A stretch of DNA of 64,000 nucleotides from an uncultured Spirochaetales bacterium (GTDB lineage Bacteria > Spirochaetota > Spirochaetia > Sphaerochaetales > Sphaerochaetaceae): NCBI GenBank assembly GCA_949287505.1, contig CASEGX010000117.1, forward strand, positions 1-64,000, written 5' to 3'. The notes under the pieces were generated by a model. It did no database searches, was not told the DNA's origin, and saw only the letters and a list, made by a program, of their open reading frames with translations. Within the stretch, counting starts at the first letter, position 1. Each line of letters opens with the position of its first letter. Made by a program: the position numbers and the translations under genes. This document shows, piece after piece, positions 16,044 to 25,451 of the stretch.

Positions 16044-18146
16044 TCATTGCATTTGAGAAGGAACAGTCCATTTCCTCTGTTCCTTCTTTTCTTCTCTCAC
16101 AATAGTCGTACAATCATCGGCATATATGACATAGTGCCGGCCATTCTGCTCTGCATGGAATGTATTATGCCTTTTGCAGTCTGCACAGGACAGTCCAAGA
16201 CCATCATGGCGGTAACATGCCCTGGAGATGAAGAGCGCTGGCCTGTATGATGTATCCACTGTCGGTTTGAACGGCCAAGGTTCTTCATACTCTTCTCTTT
16301 CAATCCAGAGGTAGCCGCCAACAAGAGAAGGAACAGCCTCTTTTAACAATACCGCTGCTTCTCTGTTTGGCAGATAGAGATATATATCCGCAAAATAATC
16401 ATACTCAGGATGCTTCTGGGCAAAGATTATGTCCCCGATATTATTAAGCCCGACGAGAGGGTTCTTGATGGTTTTCAGTTTTTCTTCCATCTTCCTGAAT
16501 AGGTTAGCTTCCTCGTACCGTACAGCGGGGAATGAAATGTATGTTCTCCCATCAATAACGACACCATCTGTATTCCAAGGCGTTCTCTCCCCATCCAGTC
16601 TTTGCCTTGGTGGCAGCTGTGTGGATTCATGTCTTTCCACCTTCGCCTCATAGTGGTGTTCATCTTTCTCTGAAGAAGCGAGTTTTTCCATGAAATCTCT
16701 TCTTATCTTCTTCAGCTCTGATGGATTGATATAACAATCACCAATCGTATTCTCTATATTGATTGGGGAAAGCTGCACGGAGTAGGTGCCTGACTGAGAG
16801 AAAATTGTGCGGAGAGCTTTCTCCGGAGAATTCTCCGAAGCTGATACATTGCAAGGGTAGCTTTCCTGCAGATTGCCGGCGGAAACGGAAATCTGTTCCT
16901 TCTCGATTCTTATTCTCGCTCCGATGTTTTTCTTCATCAGTGGCAGTTCCGTCTCTGATATGGCTTTCATGTTAAGCGAGCTGTCAGAAATCATAAACAG
17001 GTCGGCACCTTTCGGCAGCCTTGTATCATCGGGAAGGAAAAGTATCGTTCTGTTTCCCTGTGCCTCTCCTGGTTTTGCCGAGAATCTGTAAGGCTCTGCA
17101 AGCCCTTTATCTGAAAGAAGCACCATCAGACCATCATATGCTTTTATCTTTCTGTCTGTTTCAACAAGAATCTTCCTTCCTCTCTGATCCAGAATACAGC
17201 CGATTCTTTCTCCTCTGTGTCCAGGATATGGGCCTGTCGTCATTATTCTGTGTCCTGGATGAAGTGGAAGAAGAAACCCCGGGCCTGCTTTTCTCTGGAA
17301 GGAGACAGAAACGCCATGATGATAGGGCTTTTCATCTTTTCCATCGATTATGGCCCTGTAATACCTTGTTACAGCATCCACATATTCCGGTCCCTTGAGC
17401 CTTCCTTCAACCTTAAGGCTGTCGATTCCGATATCCATGAGCTTGCGGACGCAGAGCCCTGCATCCAGGTCCTCCAGTGAGAATGGATAATACCTCTTTC
17501 CTGTCTCCTCATCACAGAACCATGACCGGCAGATCTGTGCACAGCTACCTTCATTTGCCGAGCGTCCAGTAATGCAGTGTGATGCCATGCAAAGCCCGGA
17601 GAATCCATAGCAGAGAGCCCCGTGGATGAAGACTTTCAGCTCTATATCCGGGCATTCCTTCCTTATGCTTGCAATCTCGTCAAGATTGAGCTCTCGAGAT
17701 AACACAACCCGTTCAAAGCCAAGGCCCTGCAGGGCTTTCACTCCCGCGCTTGTATGCACAGCAAGCTGTGTGGAGCCATGAAGCGGAAGGGAAGGGAAAT
17801 CCCTTCTCACAATATTCGCAACCCCCAGATCCTGGACTATGAGTCCATCGCATCCGTATTTGCTGATAGTTGAGAGCATGTCATACAGACGTGGAAGATC
17901 CTTGTCATCAATGAGCGTATTCACTGTGATATAGATCTTCCTGTCATTTTCGAGGGCGTATCTCCGTATTCTGGAAAGATCCTCTTCTGAGAAGTTTCCG
18001 GCACCCTTTCGTGCGGAGAAGTCCTTCATTCCGAAATAAACCGCATCGGCTCCGGCTCTGAATGCGGCGATGGCTTCCTTTATTGTTCCAGCGGGAAGTG
18101 CAAGCTCTATCATATCCCCGAGTTTAGTGTTTTGGGGCTTTATCAT
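16044..18146 (-). CDS. U32-family peptidase / RlhA-like hydroxylation protein
   Basis: A 700-residue protein of the U32 family with a DUF3656-type C-terminal half. The N-terminal TIM-barrel region shows ELALPAGTIKEAIAAFRAGA, AVYFGMKDFSARKGAGNF, VQDLGVANI, LHGSTQL, VFIHGALCYGFSGLCMASH and SLKVEGRLKGPEYV. Cys residues after GALCYGFSGLC and in GSCAQICRSWFC fit the iron-sulphur or metal site of the family. Known members act in hydroxylation of 23S rRNA C2501 (RlhA), tRNA hydroxylation (TrhP) or ubiquinone synthesis; this length is nearest to RlhA. An internal ATG at 18113 (MIELALPAG) is the more usual family start, but neither has a strong ribosome site. Its 3' end overlaps a bidirectional terminator. 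Confidence 0.88.
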   Translation of the reverse strand: MIKPQNTKLGDMIELALPAGTIKEAIAAFRAGADAVYFGMKDFSARKGAGNFSEEDLSRIRRYALENDRKIYITVNTLIDDKDLPRLYDMLSTISKYGCDGLIVQDLGVANIVRRDFPSLPLHGSTQLAVHTSAGVKALQGLGFERVVLSRELNLDEIASIRKECPDIELKVFIHGALCYGFSGLCMASHCITGRSANEGSCAQICRSWFCDEETGKRYYPFSLEDLDAGLCVRKLMDIGIDSLKVEGRLKGPEYVDAVTRYYRAIIDGKDEKPYHHGVSVSFQRKAGPGFLLPLHPGHRIMTTGPYPGHRGERIGCILDQRGRKILVETDRKIKAYDGLMVLLSDKGLAEPYRFSAKPGEAQGNRTILFLPDDTRLPKGADLFMISDSSLNMKAISETELPLMKKNIGARIRIEKEQISVSAGNLQESYPCNVSASENSPEKALRTIFSQSGTYSVQLSPINIENTIGDCYINPSELKKIRRDFMEKLASSEKDEHHYEAKVERHESTQLPPRQRLDGERTPWNTDGVVIDGRTYISFPAVRYEEANLFRKMEEKLKTIKNPLVGLNNIGDIIFAQKHPEYDYFADIYLYLPNREAAVLLKEAVPSLVGGYLWIEREEYEEPWPFKPTVDTSYRPALFISRACYRHDGLGLSCADCKRHNTFHAEQNGRHYVIYADDCTTIVREEKKEQRKWTVPSQMQ
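16056..16090. terminator. Bidirectional terminator between asd and the U32 gene
   Basis: AGAAGGAACAG (16056-16066) and CTGTTCCTTCT (16077-16087) form a perfect 11-bp stem with a 10-base loop and a T tract on the plus strand. On the minus strand it lies inside the last codons of the U32 gene. It would end asd transcription. Confidence 0.75.
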
Positions 18147-18170
18147 CCAGTCCCATGACGCAAATGCTTG

Positions 18171-18199
18171 TTGCCAAATATCCTGATAGTAATTATTCT
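18171..18199 (+). promoter_or_regulatory. Promoter of pckG
   Basis: TTGCCA (18171-18176) and TATTCT (18194-18199) with a 17-bp spacer. The expected start is near 18206, leaving a 50-base leader with a strong AAGGAG ribosome site before the gene. It lies in the gap between the divergent U32 and pckG genes. Confidence 0.55.
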
Positions 18200-18256
18200 G
18201 TCTTATAGCATATAACTGCCTTACCGCAGATATGAAATAAGGATAAGGAGAAACCT

Positions 18257-20086
18257 ATGACAGTTAACGATCTCAAGCATTCAAAGCTTGTCCAGTGGGT
18301 CAATGAGGTTGCTGCACTTACTACACCAGATAACATCGTTGTTTGTGATGGATCCAAGGAACAGTATGATCAGCTCATTGAACTCCAGGTTGAGCAGAAG
18401 CTCTGTGTACGTCTCAATCCTGAGAAGAAGCCAGGCTGTGTGCTTTTCCACTCGGATCCTTCCGATGTAGCACGTGTTGAGAAGAGAACCTTCATCGCAT
18501 CAGAGAAGGAGGAGGACGCTGGTCCTACCAATAACTGGATCGATCCGAAGGAACTCAAGAAGACAATGACTGATCTCTATCGCGGATGTATGAAGGGAAG
18601 GACGATGTATGTCATTCCTTTCTCCATGGGTCCGCTCGGATCACCAATGTCCAAGCTCGGTGTTGAGCTTACAGATAGCGCATATGTTGTCTGCAACATG
18701 ATGATTATGACAAGAGTCGGAGAGAAGGTTCTTGAAGAGCTCGGAACAGACGGATACTTCGTTCCATGTCTCCACTCTGTAGGCAAGCCTCTCCAGAATG
18801 GTGAGTCTGATAATGGTCAGTGGCCATGCGCTCCAATGGAGCATAAGTACATCTCCCAGTTCCCAGAGACAAGAGAAATCTGGTCCTATGGTTCTGGCTA
18901 TGGTGGAAACGCTCTTCTCGGCAAGAAGTGCTTTGCTCTCCGCATCGCTTCTGTTCTTGCTCGTGATGAGGGCTGGCTTGCTGAGCACATGCTCATCCTC
19001 AAGATAACAAATCCAGAGGGCAGAGTCCGCTATGTAACAGGTGCATTCCCATCAGCTTGTGGAAAGACAAACCTTGCAATGCTCATTCCTACTATCCCAG
19101 GATGGAAGGTTGAGACAATCGGTGATGATATTGCATGGATGAAGCCAGGAAAGGATGGCAGACTTTATGCTATCAACCCAGAAGCAGGATTCTTCGGAGT
19201 TGCTCCTGGAACATCTGCAAAGTCCAACTACAACGCTCTTATGGCAGCTTCCAAGAACACCATCTTCACAAACGTCGCTCTTACAGAGGACAAGGATGTA
19301 TGGTGGGAGGGAATCGGATACGATGCTCCTGGCAAGCTGATTGACTGGCACGGAAATGAGTGGGTACAGAACAAGGAAGACAAGTCCCAGACACCTGCTG
19401 CTCATCCGAATTCAAGATTCACAGCTCCAGCTGCACAGTGCCCATGCATTGCACCTGAGTGGGAAGATCCTGCAGGAGTTCCTATTTCTGCAATCCTCTT
19501 CGGTGGAAGAAGACCTTCTACAATTCCTCTCGTTCATATGTCACGCAACTGGAACCACGGTGTATTCCTTGGATCCATCGTTGGCTCTGAGGTTACAGCT
19601 GCAACACTCGATGTCAAGGCTGGAACAATCAGAAGAGATCCATTTGCAATGCTTCCATTCTGTGGATACAACATGGGTGACTACTTCCAGCACTGGATTG
19701 ATGTTGGTGCAGCAGCTCCATCACAGGATGTTCTTCCGAAGATCTTCTACGTCAACTGGTTCCGCAAGGATGCTGACGGTCACTTCATCTGGCCTGGCTA
19801 TGGCGACAACAGCCGTGTCCTCAAGTGGATTTTCGAGTGCTGTGACGGCACTGCAAAGACAGTTGATACACCAATCGGAATCATGCCGACAGTCGATGCT
19901 ATCGACAGACCGGAAGGTGTTTCCGAAGCTGATATGGCAGAACTTCTCAAGGTCGACACAGAAGGCTGGCTTAGAGAGGTCGAGGATATCAGGACAAATC
20001 ATTATCCGAAGTTCGGCAAGCACCTCCCGAAGGAGCTTTCCGCTATGCTCGATACGCTTGAGGCAAACCTCAAAGCAGCAAAATGA
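18257..20086 (+). CDS. pckG: Phosphoenolpyruvate carboxykinase (GTP)
   Basis: A 609-residue GTP-type PEPCK that interconverts oxaloacetate + GTP with PEP + CO2 + GDP in the cytosol. The kinase P-loop is [15 protein letters not shown] with Cys268 and Lys270, the hyper-reactive cysteine of the GTP class. Other blocks are [49 protein letters not shown] and [19 protein letters not shown]. The length is typical. In fermenting anaerobes it often runs toward oxaloacetate, making GTP. The oadGAB operon at 44.4-48.1 kb would take oxaloacetate on to pyruvate. It is a single-gene unit with its own promoter and terminator, and its regular codon use suggests high expression. Confidence 0.97.
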   Translation: MTVNDLKHSKLVQWVNEVAALTTPDNIVVCDGSKEQYDQLIELQVEQKLCVRLNPEKKPGCVLFHSDPSDVARVEKRTFIASEKEEDAGPTNNWIDPKELKKTMTDLYRGCMKGRTMYVIPFSMGPLGSPMSKLGVELTDSAYVVCNMMIMTRVGEKVLEELGTDGYFVPCLHSVGKPLQNGESDNGQWPCAPMEHKYISQFPETREIWSYGSGYGGNALLGKKCFALRIASVLARDEGWLAEHMLILKITNPEGRVRYVTGAFPSACGKTNLAMLIPTIPGWKVETIGDDIAWMKPGKDGRLYAINPEAGFFGVAPGTSAKSNYNALMAASKNTIFTNVALTEDKDVWWEGIGYDAPGKLIDWHGNEWVQNKEDKSQTPAAHPNSRFTAPAAQCPCIAPEWEDPAGVPISAILFGGRRPSTIPLVHMSRNWNHGVFLGSIVGSEVTAATLDVKAGTIRRDPFAMLPFCGYNMGDYFQHWIDVGAAAPSQDVLPKIFYVNWFRKDADGHFIWPGYGDNSRVLKWIFECCDGTAKTVDTPIGIMPTVDAIDRPEGVSEADMAELLKVDTEGWLREVEDIRTNHYPKFGKHLPKELSAMLDTLEANLKAAK

Positions 20087-20109
20087 GCTTAGAGCTCCAT
20101 GCTCTTATG

Positions 20110-20135
20110 GCCCTGGATCCGTCCAGGGCTTTTTT
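20110..20135 (+). terminator. Terminator of pckG
   Basis: GCCCTGG (20110-20116) pairs with CCAGGGC (20123-20129) around a 6-base loop and is followed by six T. This is a textbook intrinsic terminator, 24 bases after the pckG stop. Confidence 0.9.
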
Positions 20136-20233
20136 CATCGCATGGTATGTTCGCTTCATCGTTTTATCCAGACGAAGGGAGAGGTATAAGGAATAATATA
20201 GGCTGAGAGAATCTTTTTATAAGGAGATTACGG

Positions 20234-20983
20234 ATGATCAGCATCGCTATTTGTGATGATCAGAGCATGTATCTTGAAAAGATTGAGAAAGCCATATCAG
20301 AATACTTCATCAACTTCCCGGAGTATCAGGTGAGGGTATCAGGATTCTGTAATTCTTCTGTTTTCCTGGATGAGCTTGAAAAGACTGGAGGCTGGGATAT
20401 CGTCATCCTTGATATCTGCATGCCCGGTATCAGTGGAACAGAGATAGCCCGGGAGATACGCAGGAGACATGATCGTACAGAGATAATCTTCATCTCCGTC
20501 TCTTCCGATTATGCACTTGCAGCTTTTGCCCTGAAGGCCGTGCACTATGTCCTCAAGCCGTTCTCATCTGCAGAATTCCACGAAGCGCTTTCACGGGCTC
20601 TTCTGCCTTTTTCAGATAGAAAACCACGGCGTATCCTCCTGCATCTTGCCAGTGGTTCCATTCAAAGCATTGATGCATCTTCCATTCTCTATATTGAAAG
20701 CATCGCTTACAGGAGGGTCGTCCATACGTCAAAAGGCGTGTTTGAGGAGACGAGGAGGACGCTTTCTTCCTTTCTGGAAGAGCTTGGTGATCTTTTCCCC
20801 GGTCAGTTCATACAGCCTTATCGCGGTTATATTGTGAATCTGGAGGCAATCCGGACCATATCTCCTGATCACATTACTTTGCAAAGTGGTGATTCGGTCC
20901 CCATAAAACGTGGCGATTTCCGCAAACTCCGTGAGTCATATTTCAAGTGGTCATTCAGAGATGAAGGAGCGGATGTTTTATGA
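20234..20983 (+). CDS. LytTR-type response regulator
   Basis: A 249-residue two-component regulator. Residues 1-120 form the receiver domain with acidic pair Asp8-Asp9, phospho-acceptor Asp60 in VILDICMPG and Lys in YVLKPFSSAEF. Residues about 135-240 form a LytTR DNA-binding domain (SIQSIDASSILYIESIAYRR, FIQPYRGYIVNLEAIRTI, SVPIKRGDFRKLRESYFKW). No histidine kinase lies next to it. LytTR regulators often control extracellular structures, and the gene precedes the chaperone-usher operon by 443 bp on the same strand, so it is a candidate activator of that operon. The ribosome site is AAGGAG. Confidence 0.9.
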   Translation: MISIAICDDQSMYLEKIEKAISEYFINFPEYQVRVSGFCNSSVFLDELEKTGGWDIVILDICMPGISGTEIAREIRRRHDRTEIIFISVSSDYALAAFALKAVHYVLKPFSSAEFHEALSRALLPFSDRKPRRILLHLASGSIQSIDASSILYIESIAYRRVVHTSKGVFEETRRTLSSFLEELGDLFPGQFIQPYRGYIVNLEAIRTISPDHITLQSGDSVPIKRGDFRKLRESYFKWSFRDEGADVL

Positions 20984-21353
20984 GAAAGAGGGACGATTCA
21001 TCGTGTGAAAAGTCTCTTTTATCGTAAATCACATCGAAGTGTTATTTTCTGTGATAACCAAATATACAGTTAGGTATGGAAGATTATGCAGTATTATATC
21101 GTGCTTGGTTCCAGCTTTTCCCAACTTTGGATAAATCAGGAGGTAAATGTACATTTGTGAAATAATAAAAGTGTATAAAAATACCACTTAATTCTGTTAA
21201 GGAAAAGGACTTGAAAAATAAGATGCGCTGATATAGCATAGCTCTTACAAGAAACAGAATTTACATGGTAGAAGGTGTAAGCTTGACAGCTTTATCTTCC
21301 CCTCCCTGTTTATTCTCTCTGCCTAGAAAATGGAAATTGTGCATTTTCCAGAC
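20984..21353. other. Long AT-rich leader region before the chaperone-usher operon
   Basis: No gene of normal size is found. The stretch includes an AGGAGG followed 3 bases later by a 15-codon frame (21147), probably too close to be translated; a good -35 box TTGACA at 21283-21288 without a -10 at the right distance; a C/T-rich tract (21297-21308); and a hairpin TGGAAAttgtgcattTTCCA (21331-21350). A region this long before a surface operon suggests complex control. Confidence 0.4.
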
Positions 21354-21368
21354 GGGGGGGGGTAAACT
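21337..21368 (+). promoter_or_regulatory. Candidate length-variable promoter with a nine-G spacer tract
   Basis: A run of nine G (21354-21362) lies between TTGTGC (21337-21342) and TAAACT (21363-21368). The spacer is 20 bp, so loss of about three G would bring it to the optimal 17. GCYTAGAAAAT is repeated on both sides (21321-21331 and 21376-21386). Poly-G tracts of this kind tune promoter strength in Treponema pallidum tpr genes. The boxes themselves are weak matches. Confidence 0.4.
21354..21362 (+). repeat. Homopolymeric G9 tract
   Basis: Nine consecutive G residues, 64 bases before the chaperone start codon. I noticed no other G run this long in the window. Such tracts slip during replication and are a common basis of phase variation. 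Confidence 0.9.
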
Positions 21369-21426
21369 GATTCTTGCTTAGAAAATACTGAAAATAATTC
21401 AGAAGTGTCCGAAGGGAGGGATATTC

Positions 21427-22158
21427 ATGCTTAGGAAAGCCGCACTGCTTCTTGCGGTTCTGCTGATACCATTCAGCCTGATGGCTTATCAGCTATCACC
21501 ACTTAATGTAACATATGATCCGACAGGCGCTGGGAGTGCCAAGGTTTATACAATAGTCAATGATTCTGATTCCCCGGTAGCAATCGAGGTTAGAGCTGAG
21601 CAGAGGATTGTTGATATAGACGGTAATGAAGCGAATCAGGATGGTTCTGCGTATTTCTCAATCCAGCCCAATAGGATGATCATCAGGCCTGACTCCACAC
21701 AGCTTGTCCGTGTACAGTACCGTGGACCTCAGACTGTAACGAGGGAGCTTTCATTCCGGATTATCTCAGAGCAGATTCCAATGCCTCGAGGCGCACAGGA
21801 AGAAGAGAGCGGACAGATGATTTCCTTCCTCTTCGTCTATTCTACAAGTGCATATGTAAAGCCTTCACGCATCGTTGAGAGCATAGCCTCTGCTGTAAGT
21901 GTCACAGAAGATGGAAAGCTTGAGATCGTGCTTGAGAATACAGGAAGCGTTCATCAGATGCTGAACAGCCTCGACATCGAGATCTCCGATGATAAAGGAA
22001 ACACTTATACTCTGACAGAAGAAGAACTGCTGCCTCTTTCAGGACAGAACCTTCTTACGAATTCAAAGCTGCGCACAGTGATTGAGATGCCGGAGATTCT
22101 TACTGGCTCAGACTCTTTCACAGCTTCTGTTTCCTACGATTACGAATATTCAGCCTGA
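21427..22158 (+). CDS. PapD-like periplasmic pilus chaperone
   Basis: A 243-residue exported protein with a 20-residue signal peptide (MLRKAALLLAVLLIPFSLMA). The N-terminal Ig-like domain has the chaperone pattern: SPLNVTYDPTGAGSAKVYTI, PVAIEVRAEQR, MIIRPDSTQLVRVQYRG and ELSFRIISEQIP, the alternating hydrophobic strand that donates to subunits. The second domain ends SVSYDYEYS. PapD-type chaperones fold and cap pilus subunits in the periplasm and hand them to the usher. It is first in a tightly packed operon with an AAGGGAGGG ribosome site, 20 bp before the usher. The family is strongly supported; the subclass (classical or CS1-like) is not clear. Confidence 0.85.
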   Translation: MLRKAALLLAVLLIPFSLMAYQLSPLNVTYDPTGAGSAKVYTIVNDSDSPVAIEVRAEQRIVDIDGNEANQDGSAYFSIQPNRMIIRPDSTQLVRVQYRGPQTVTRELSFRIISEQIPMPRGAQEEESGQMISFLFVYSTSAYVKPSRIVESIASAVSVTEDGKLEIVLENTGSVHQMLNSLDIEISDDKGNTYTLTEEELLPLSGQNLLTNSKLRTVIEMPEILTGSDSFTASVSYDYEYSA

Positions 22159-22178
22159 AGCAGAAAGCAGGGGGATTT

Positions 22179-25100
22179 ATGGTATCAGATAACGGACTTC
22201 GCCGGATCCGGTATGTTCTTATCATCATTTTATCTGTGCTGATAGCTGGGATAACAGCATATCTTGCCCTGTTTCCTGACATGGGCAAAGGCTTTGCTGT
22301 GTTCTTGGCTCTCGCTATTCTTCTGATGTCATCTGTCCTTATGAATCTCTGCATTGCAGGAAGTACGGATGACACGAGGAGAATAGCCCTTCTTGTTTTT
22401 TCAATAGGCGTTCTTCTTCTCTTCCTCGGTGGCATTGTTTATATCCTGTTTTTAAATCCTGATGATGAAAATCCACCTGTTGCGGAAACATATATTGAAC
22501 CGGAAAGCATGGAAGAAATCATAATTCCGGAAAACACTGAACCTGTTGCTATTCTGGAAGAACCTGATGAAATCATTGAAACACCTTCCATTCCTTCTGC
22601 ACCATCTTTATCCTTTGAAATCACGGATATAATTCCCGAAGAGACAATAACCACAATACCAGAACAGGAAACTCCAGAAAAAACAGAAGAGCTGGATCAT
22701 GAGCCTGCAATTGAGGCAGGAAATATAGTTCCTGAAATAAATGATTCAGAGTATATAAATACAACAGATGATATTTCAGATTCTGAAGTAAGTGATACTC
22801 CGTTTGATCCATCGGCAGAACCTTACATTTCTCCATCACAGCAAAGGGCTGATGATTTCTGGTCAAGTTTCTTCATAGCTGGAGAGGATGAGCTCGTTCT
22901 TGAAGACGGTGTTTATTTCATGACGCTTGTCGTGAATAATAGTGAAGTAGGGACAATCAATACAGTTATAGAAAATGGGGCTGCTTCCATAAGTACATTT
23001 GAATTGAAGGAGTATCTCAGAGGTTCTATAACCGATGAGGCTGAAAGCAGGATTTTCTATGGTGATGAAGATTATATATCTATAGAAAGCCTCAACGAGG
23101 CAGGCGTTCAGGCTTCCTTTGACAGTAATGCATATATTATCACTCTGGATTTCTCAAACGAGGACATGCCAGTACAGATTCTAAGCGTGAGAGGAGTCTC
23201 CAGAGGAGCATTGAAGTCCCTTCCTATATCAGGGGCAGAGATTATAAGTCCTGCAGCATTTACCTGGGCTTCCAGATATACGCTTTCCGGAAATTTCGAC
23301 ATCGTTCCAGCAAAGGATTTTGTAAATTCACTGAATTTTACATTCTCTGTAGATAACAGGCTGCGCCTCTGGGATCTTTTCCTGGATTTCGATTATGCCC
23401 TCAGATATAGAAATGGAAAACTGCAATTCGACTGGGGCAGTTATGAATTCCATTATGATTTCGAAGACTCTATGATTCGTCTTTCATGGGGCAATGTCGC
23501 TTCAGACCTTTTGTCTCCTTCGGGAACGGATATTGGAATCCGTTTTGATAAAGCAATTGAATACGGTCCTCCAGATGCTGCACGGAAGAGTCATATAGAG
23601 CAGATCATTTCCATCGAAACTGAATCGGATGTCCAGATATTCAATGAAGACAATGAGATCTTTAGAAGAACACTTCAGCCAGGTAACTATAGATTACAGG
23701 ATTTTGTACTCTATACAGGAGTAAACAGGATTCGCATTGTTGTCACACCTCTTGATGGCTCTCCTGCCACTGAAACTGAGATTGACCTGATTTACTCCAG
23801 CTCACTTCTTGCTCCCGGAGAGGTTTATTATGGCGGTTCTCTCGTAACAAGCAGGAATATAGTGAATTCCCAGAATGATATTATTCCCGGTGCTGTCAGA
23901 ATCCCTCTTTCTGATGGAAGAAGTCTTGAATACGATGCAAGAAATATATCTCTTGGTGGCTATCTCCGTGCAGGACTGACGGAAAGTCTTACTATGGATG
24001 TCTCTGCAGCTTTCATGAACAGCGTCACATCATCAAGCTATTTCAATCCCACAGTCCGAACAGCTTTTGAATTTACCCATGCGAACATATTGGGAACGAC
24101 AAGATACAATCTCAATGTGACCGGTAACAATGATGGCAATGGCCATTTCGTCCTTCCAGAGATCTATGCAAGAATCGGACATCAGGCATTTACCGGCATG
24201 AGATGGCTCAGCTCTCTGAATCTCGGCTTCACATATAATGCAGATTTCAGCAGATCAGATAATCGTCATTCTTTAATGCTTTCCTCCAGCTTCTCTGGTT
24301 CTGTTGGAATTGTTGGATGGGGTTTGAGTCTTTCTGGTACATTGCGTCCGGAAATACTGAGAAACTCCACTTATAGTGCGTCTCTCTCATTGTCATTATC
24401 TGCAACACGTAATGTCTATTTCAGTGCAGGTCTTTCTGTAAGCGGTTCAGGAACAGCTGATCCATCTGTCATCGGACGGGCAAGTGCTACTATCAGATTC
24501 AGTCCAGCGAGGGCTTCTATCAGCGTCTCCAACAACAGGCTTTCTGCAGATGTCAATGTGAATAGCGGAAAGCATTCATTCTCTGCAGGTGTCGATACTT
24601 CTCCCAAATACATTGCTCAATTTGATTCTTATTCATTCGATGCGGCTTATTCATACTCTGGAAGTCTCTTTAATATCTCGGCTGGTTTGTATGCTGATGA
24701 TGCTATCAGAAGTGTTTCAGGCAATTTCTCTATATCTACCGCATCCGTTTTTGCAGATGGCCTTATGGGTTTCAGTTCTTATATTCCTTCCAATTACATT
24801 CTCCTTAAGCAGGAAGGAGCGATAAAGGGTAATGATATATCTGTAGGATCTGTAGGTAGCTCAATGTCTTCACCTCTTAACCAGAGATTTGGAATAGGGT
24901 TGTATACAGGACTTTCTCTGAATAGAACATCATCTCTTTCTGTATATAGTGTGAATCCTGAGTCTTTTGGATCTGCAACTGCCTTCAATATTGCAATACC
25001 TGCAAGCCGGAGAGGTGGGTATGTCCTTCGTGTAAAAGCAGAAAACAAGTATTCTGCTTCCGGCGTTGTCATATTGCCCGATGGCACTTTATGGCTTAAT

Positions 25101-25451
25101 GGTTCTTCCCCTGTGTACAGAGTTGAGGAAGAAAATGGGCGCGTAGAGCTTGAGTCCTCGGATTATTATGTTTTCACAGATTCTGATGGCCGTTTCATAA
25201 TCTCTGATCTGATTCCTGGACGTTATGCATTTGATGTCAGCTACGAAGATAAGTGGCTGCTATATGTGTTCAATATATACGATGACGAAGAGTATTCCGT
25301 GGACATCCAGCTCCTTGAAAATCCAGAGCCGGAATCCGGAATTATCATTCCTGATATCTATTCCGCGCTTTATTCATTCGATAACGGTGAATATGTGACC
25401 GGAGATGAGTTCTGGGCAATGCTTTATCCAGATATGTGGGAGGCTGTATGA
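22179..25451 (+). CDS. Usher-like outer-membrane protein with N-terminal membrane helices
   Basis: A 1090-residue protein. It does not start with a signal peptide but with three predicted membrane helices (about 12-32, 38-61, 69-92), followed by about 130 residues rich in Glu, Asp, Pro, Ile and Thr. From about 225 it resembles pilus ushers: an N-domain (GVYFMTLVVNNSEVGTINTV), then a long beta-barrel of alternating Ser/Gly-rich strands with LQPGNYRLQDFVLYTGVNRI and PGEVYYGGSLVTSRN, and a carboxypeptidase-regulatory-like C-terminal domain (FTDSDGRFIISDLIPGRYAF). Ushers form the outer-membrane pore that assembles pili. The inner-membrane-like N-terminus is odd and appears genuine, since the frame is continuous. 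Its stop overlaps the next start (ATGA). Confidence 0.75.
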   Translation: MVSDNGLRRIRYVLIIILSVLIAGITAYLALFPDMGKGFAVFLALAILLMSSVLMNLCIAGSTDDTRRIALLVFSIGVLLLFLGGIVYILFLNPDDENPPVAETYIEPESMEEIIIPENTEPVAILEEPDEIIETPSIPSAPSLSFEITDIIPEETITTIPEQETPEKTEELDHEPAIEAGNIVPEINDSEYINTTDDISDSEVSDTPFDPSAEPYISPSQQRADDFWSSFFIAGEDELVLEDGVYFMTLVVNNSEVGTINTVIENGAASISTFELKEYLRGSITDEAESRIFYGDEDYISIESLNEAGVQASFDSNAYIITLDFSNEDMPVQILSVRGVSRGALKSLPISGAEIISPAAFTWASRYTLSGNFDIVPAKDFVNSLNFTFSVDNRLRLWDLFLDFDYALRYRNGKLQFDWGSYEFHYDFEDSMIRLSWGNVASDLLSPSGTDIGIRFDKAIEYGPPDAARKSHIEQIISIETESDVQIFNEDNEIFRRTLQPGNYRLQDFVLYTGVNRIRIVVTPLDGSPATETEIDLIYSSSLLAPGEVYYGGSLVTSRNIVNSQNDIIPGAVRIPLSDGRSLEYDARNISLGGYLRAGLTESLTMDVSAAFMNSVTSSSYFNPTVRTAFEFTHANILGTTRYNLNVTGNNDGNGHFVLPEIYARIGHQAFTGMRWLSSLNLGFTYNADFSRSDNRHSLMLSSSFSGSVGIVGWGLSLSGTLRPEILRNSTYSASLSLSLSATRNVYFSAGLSVSGSGTADPSVIGRASATIRFSPARASISVSNNRLSADVNVNSGKHSFSAGVDTSPKYIAQFDSYSFDAAYSYSGSLFNISAGLYADDAIRSVSGNFSISTASVFADGLMGFSSYIPSNYILLKQEGAIKGNDISVGSVGSSMSSPLNQRFGIGLYTGLSLNRTSSLSVYSVNPESFGSATAFNIAIPASRRGGYVLRVKAENKYSASGVVILPDGTLWLNGSSPVYRVEEENGRVELESSDYYVFTDSDGRFIISDLIPGRYAFDVSYEDKWLLYVFNIYDDEEYSVDIQLLENPEPESGIIIPDIYSALYSFDNGEYVTGDEFWAMLYPDMWEAV

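Noticed and set aside
21147-21191. A 15-codon frame after AGGAGG in the chaperone-usher leader
   Set aside because: The start codon is only 3 bases from the ribosome site and the peptide has no signal or repeat codons typical of attenuators.
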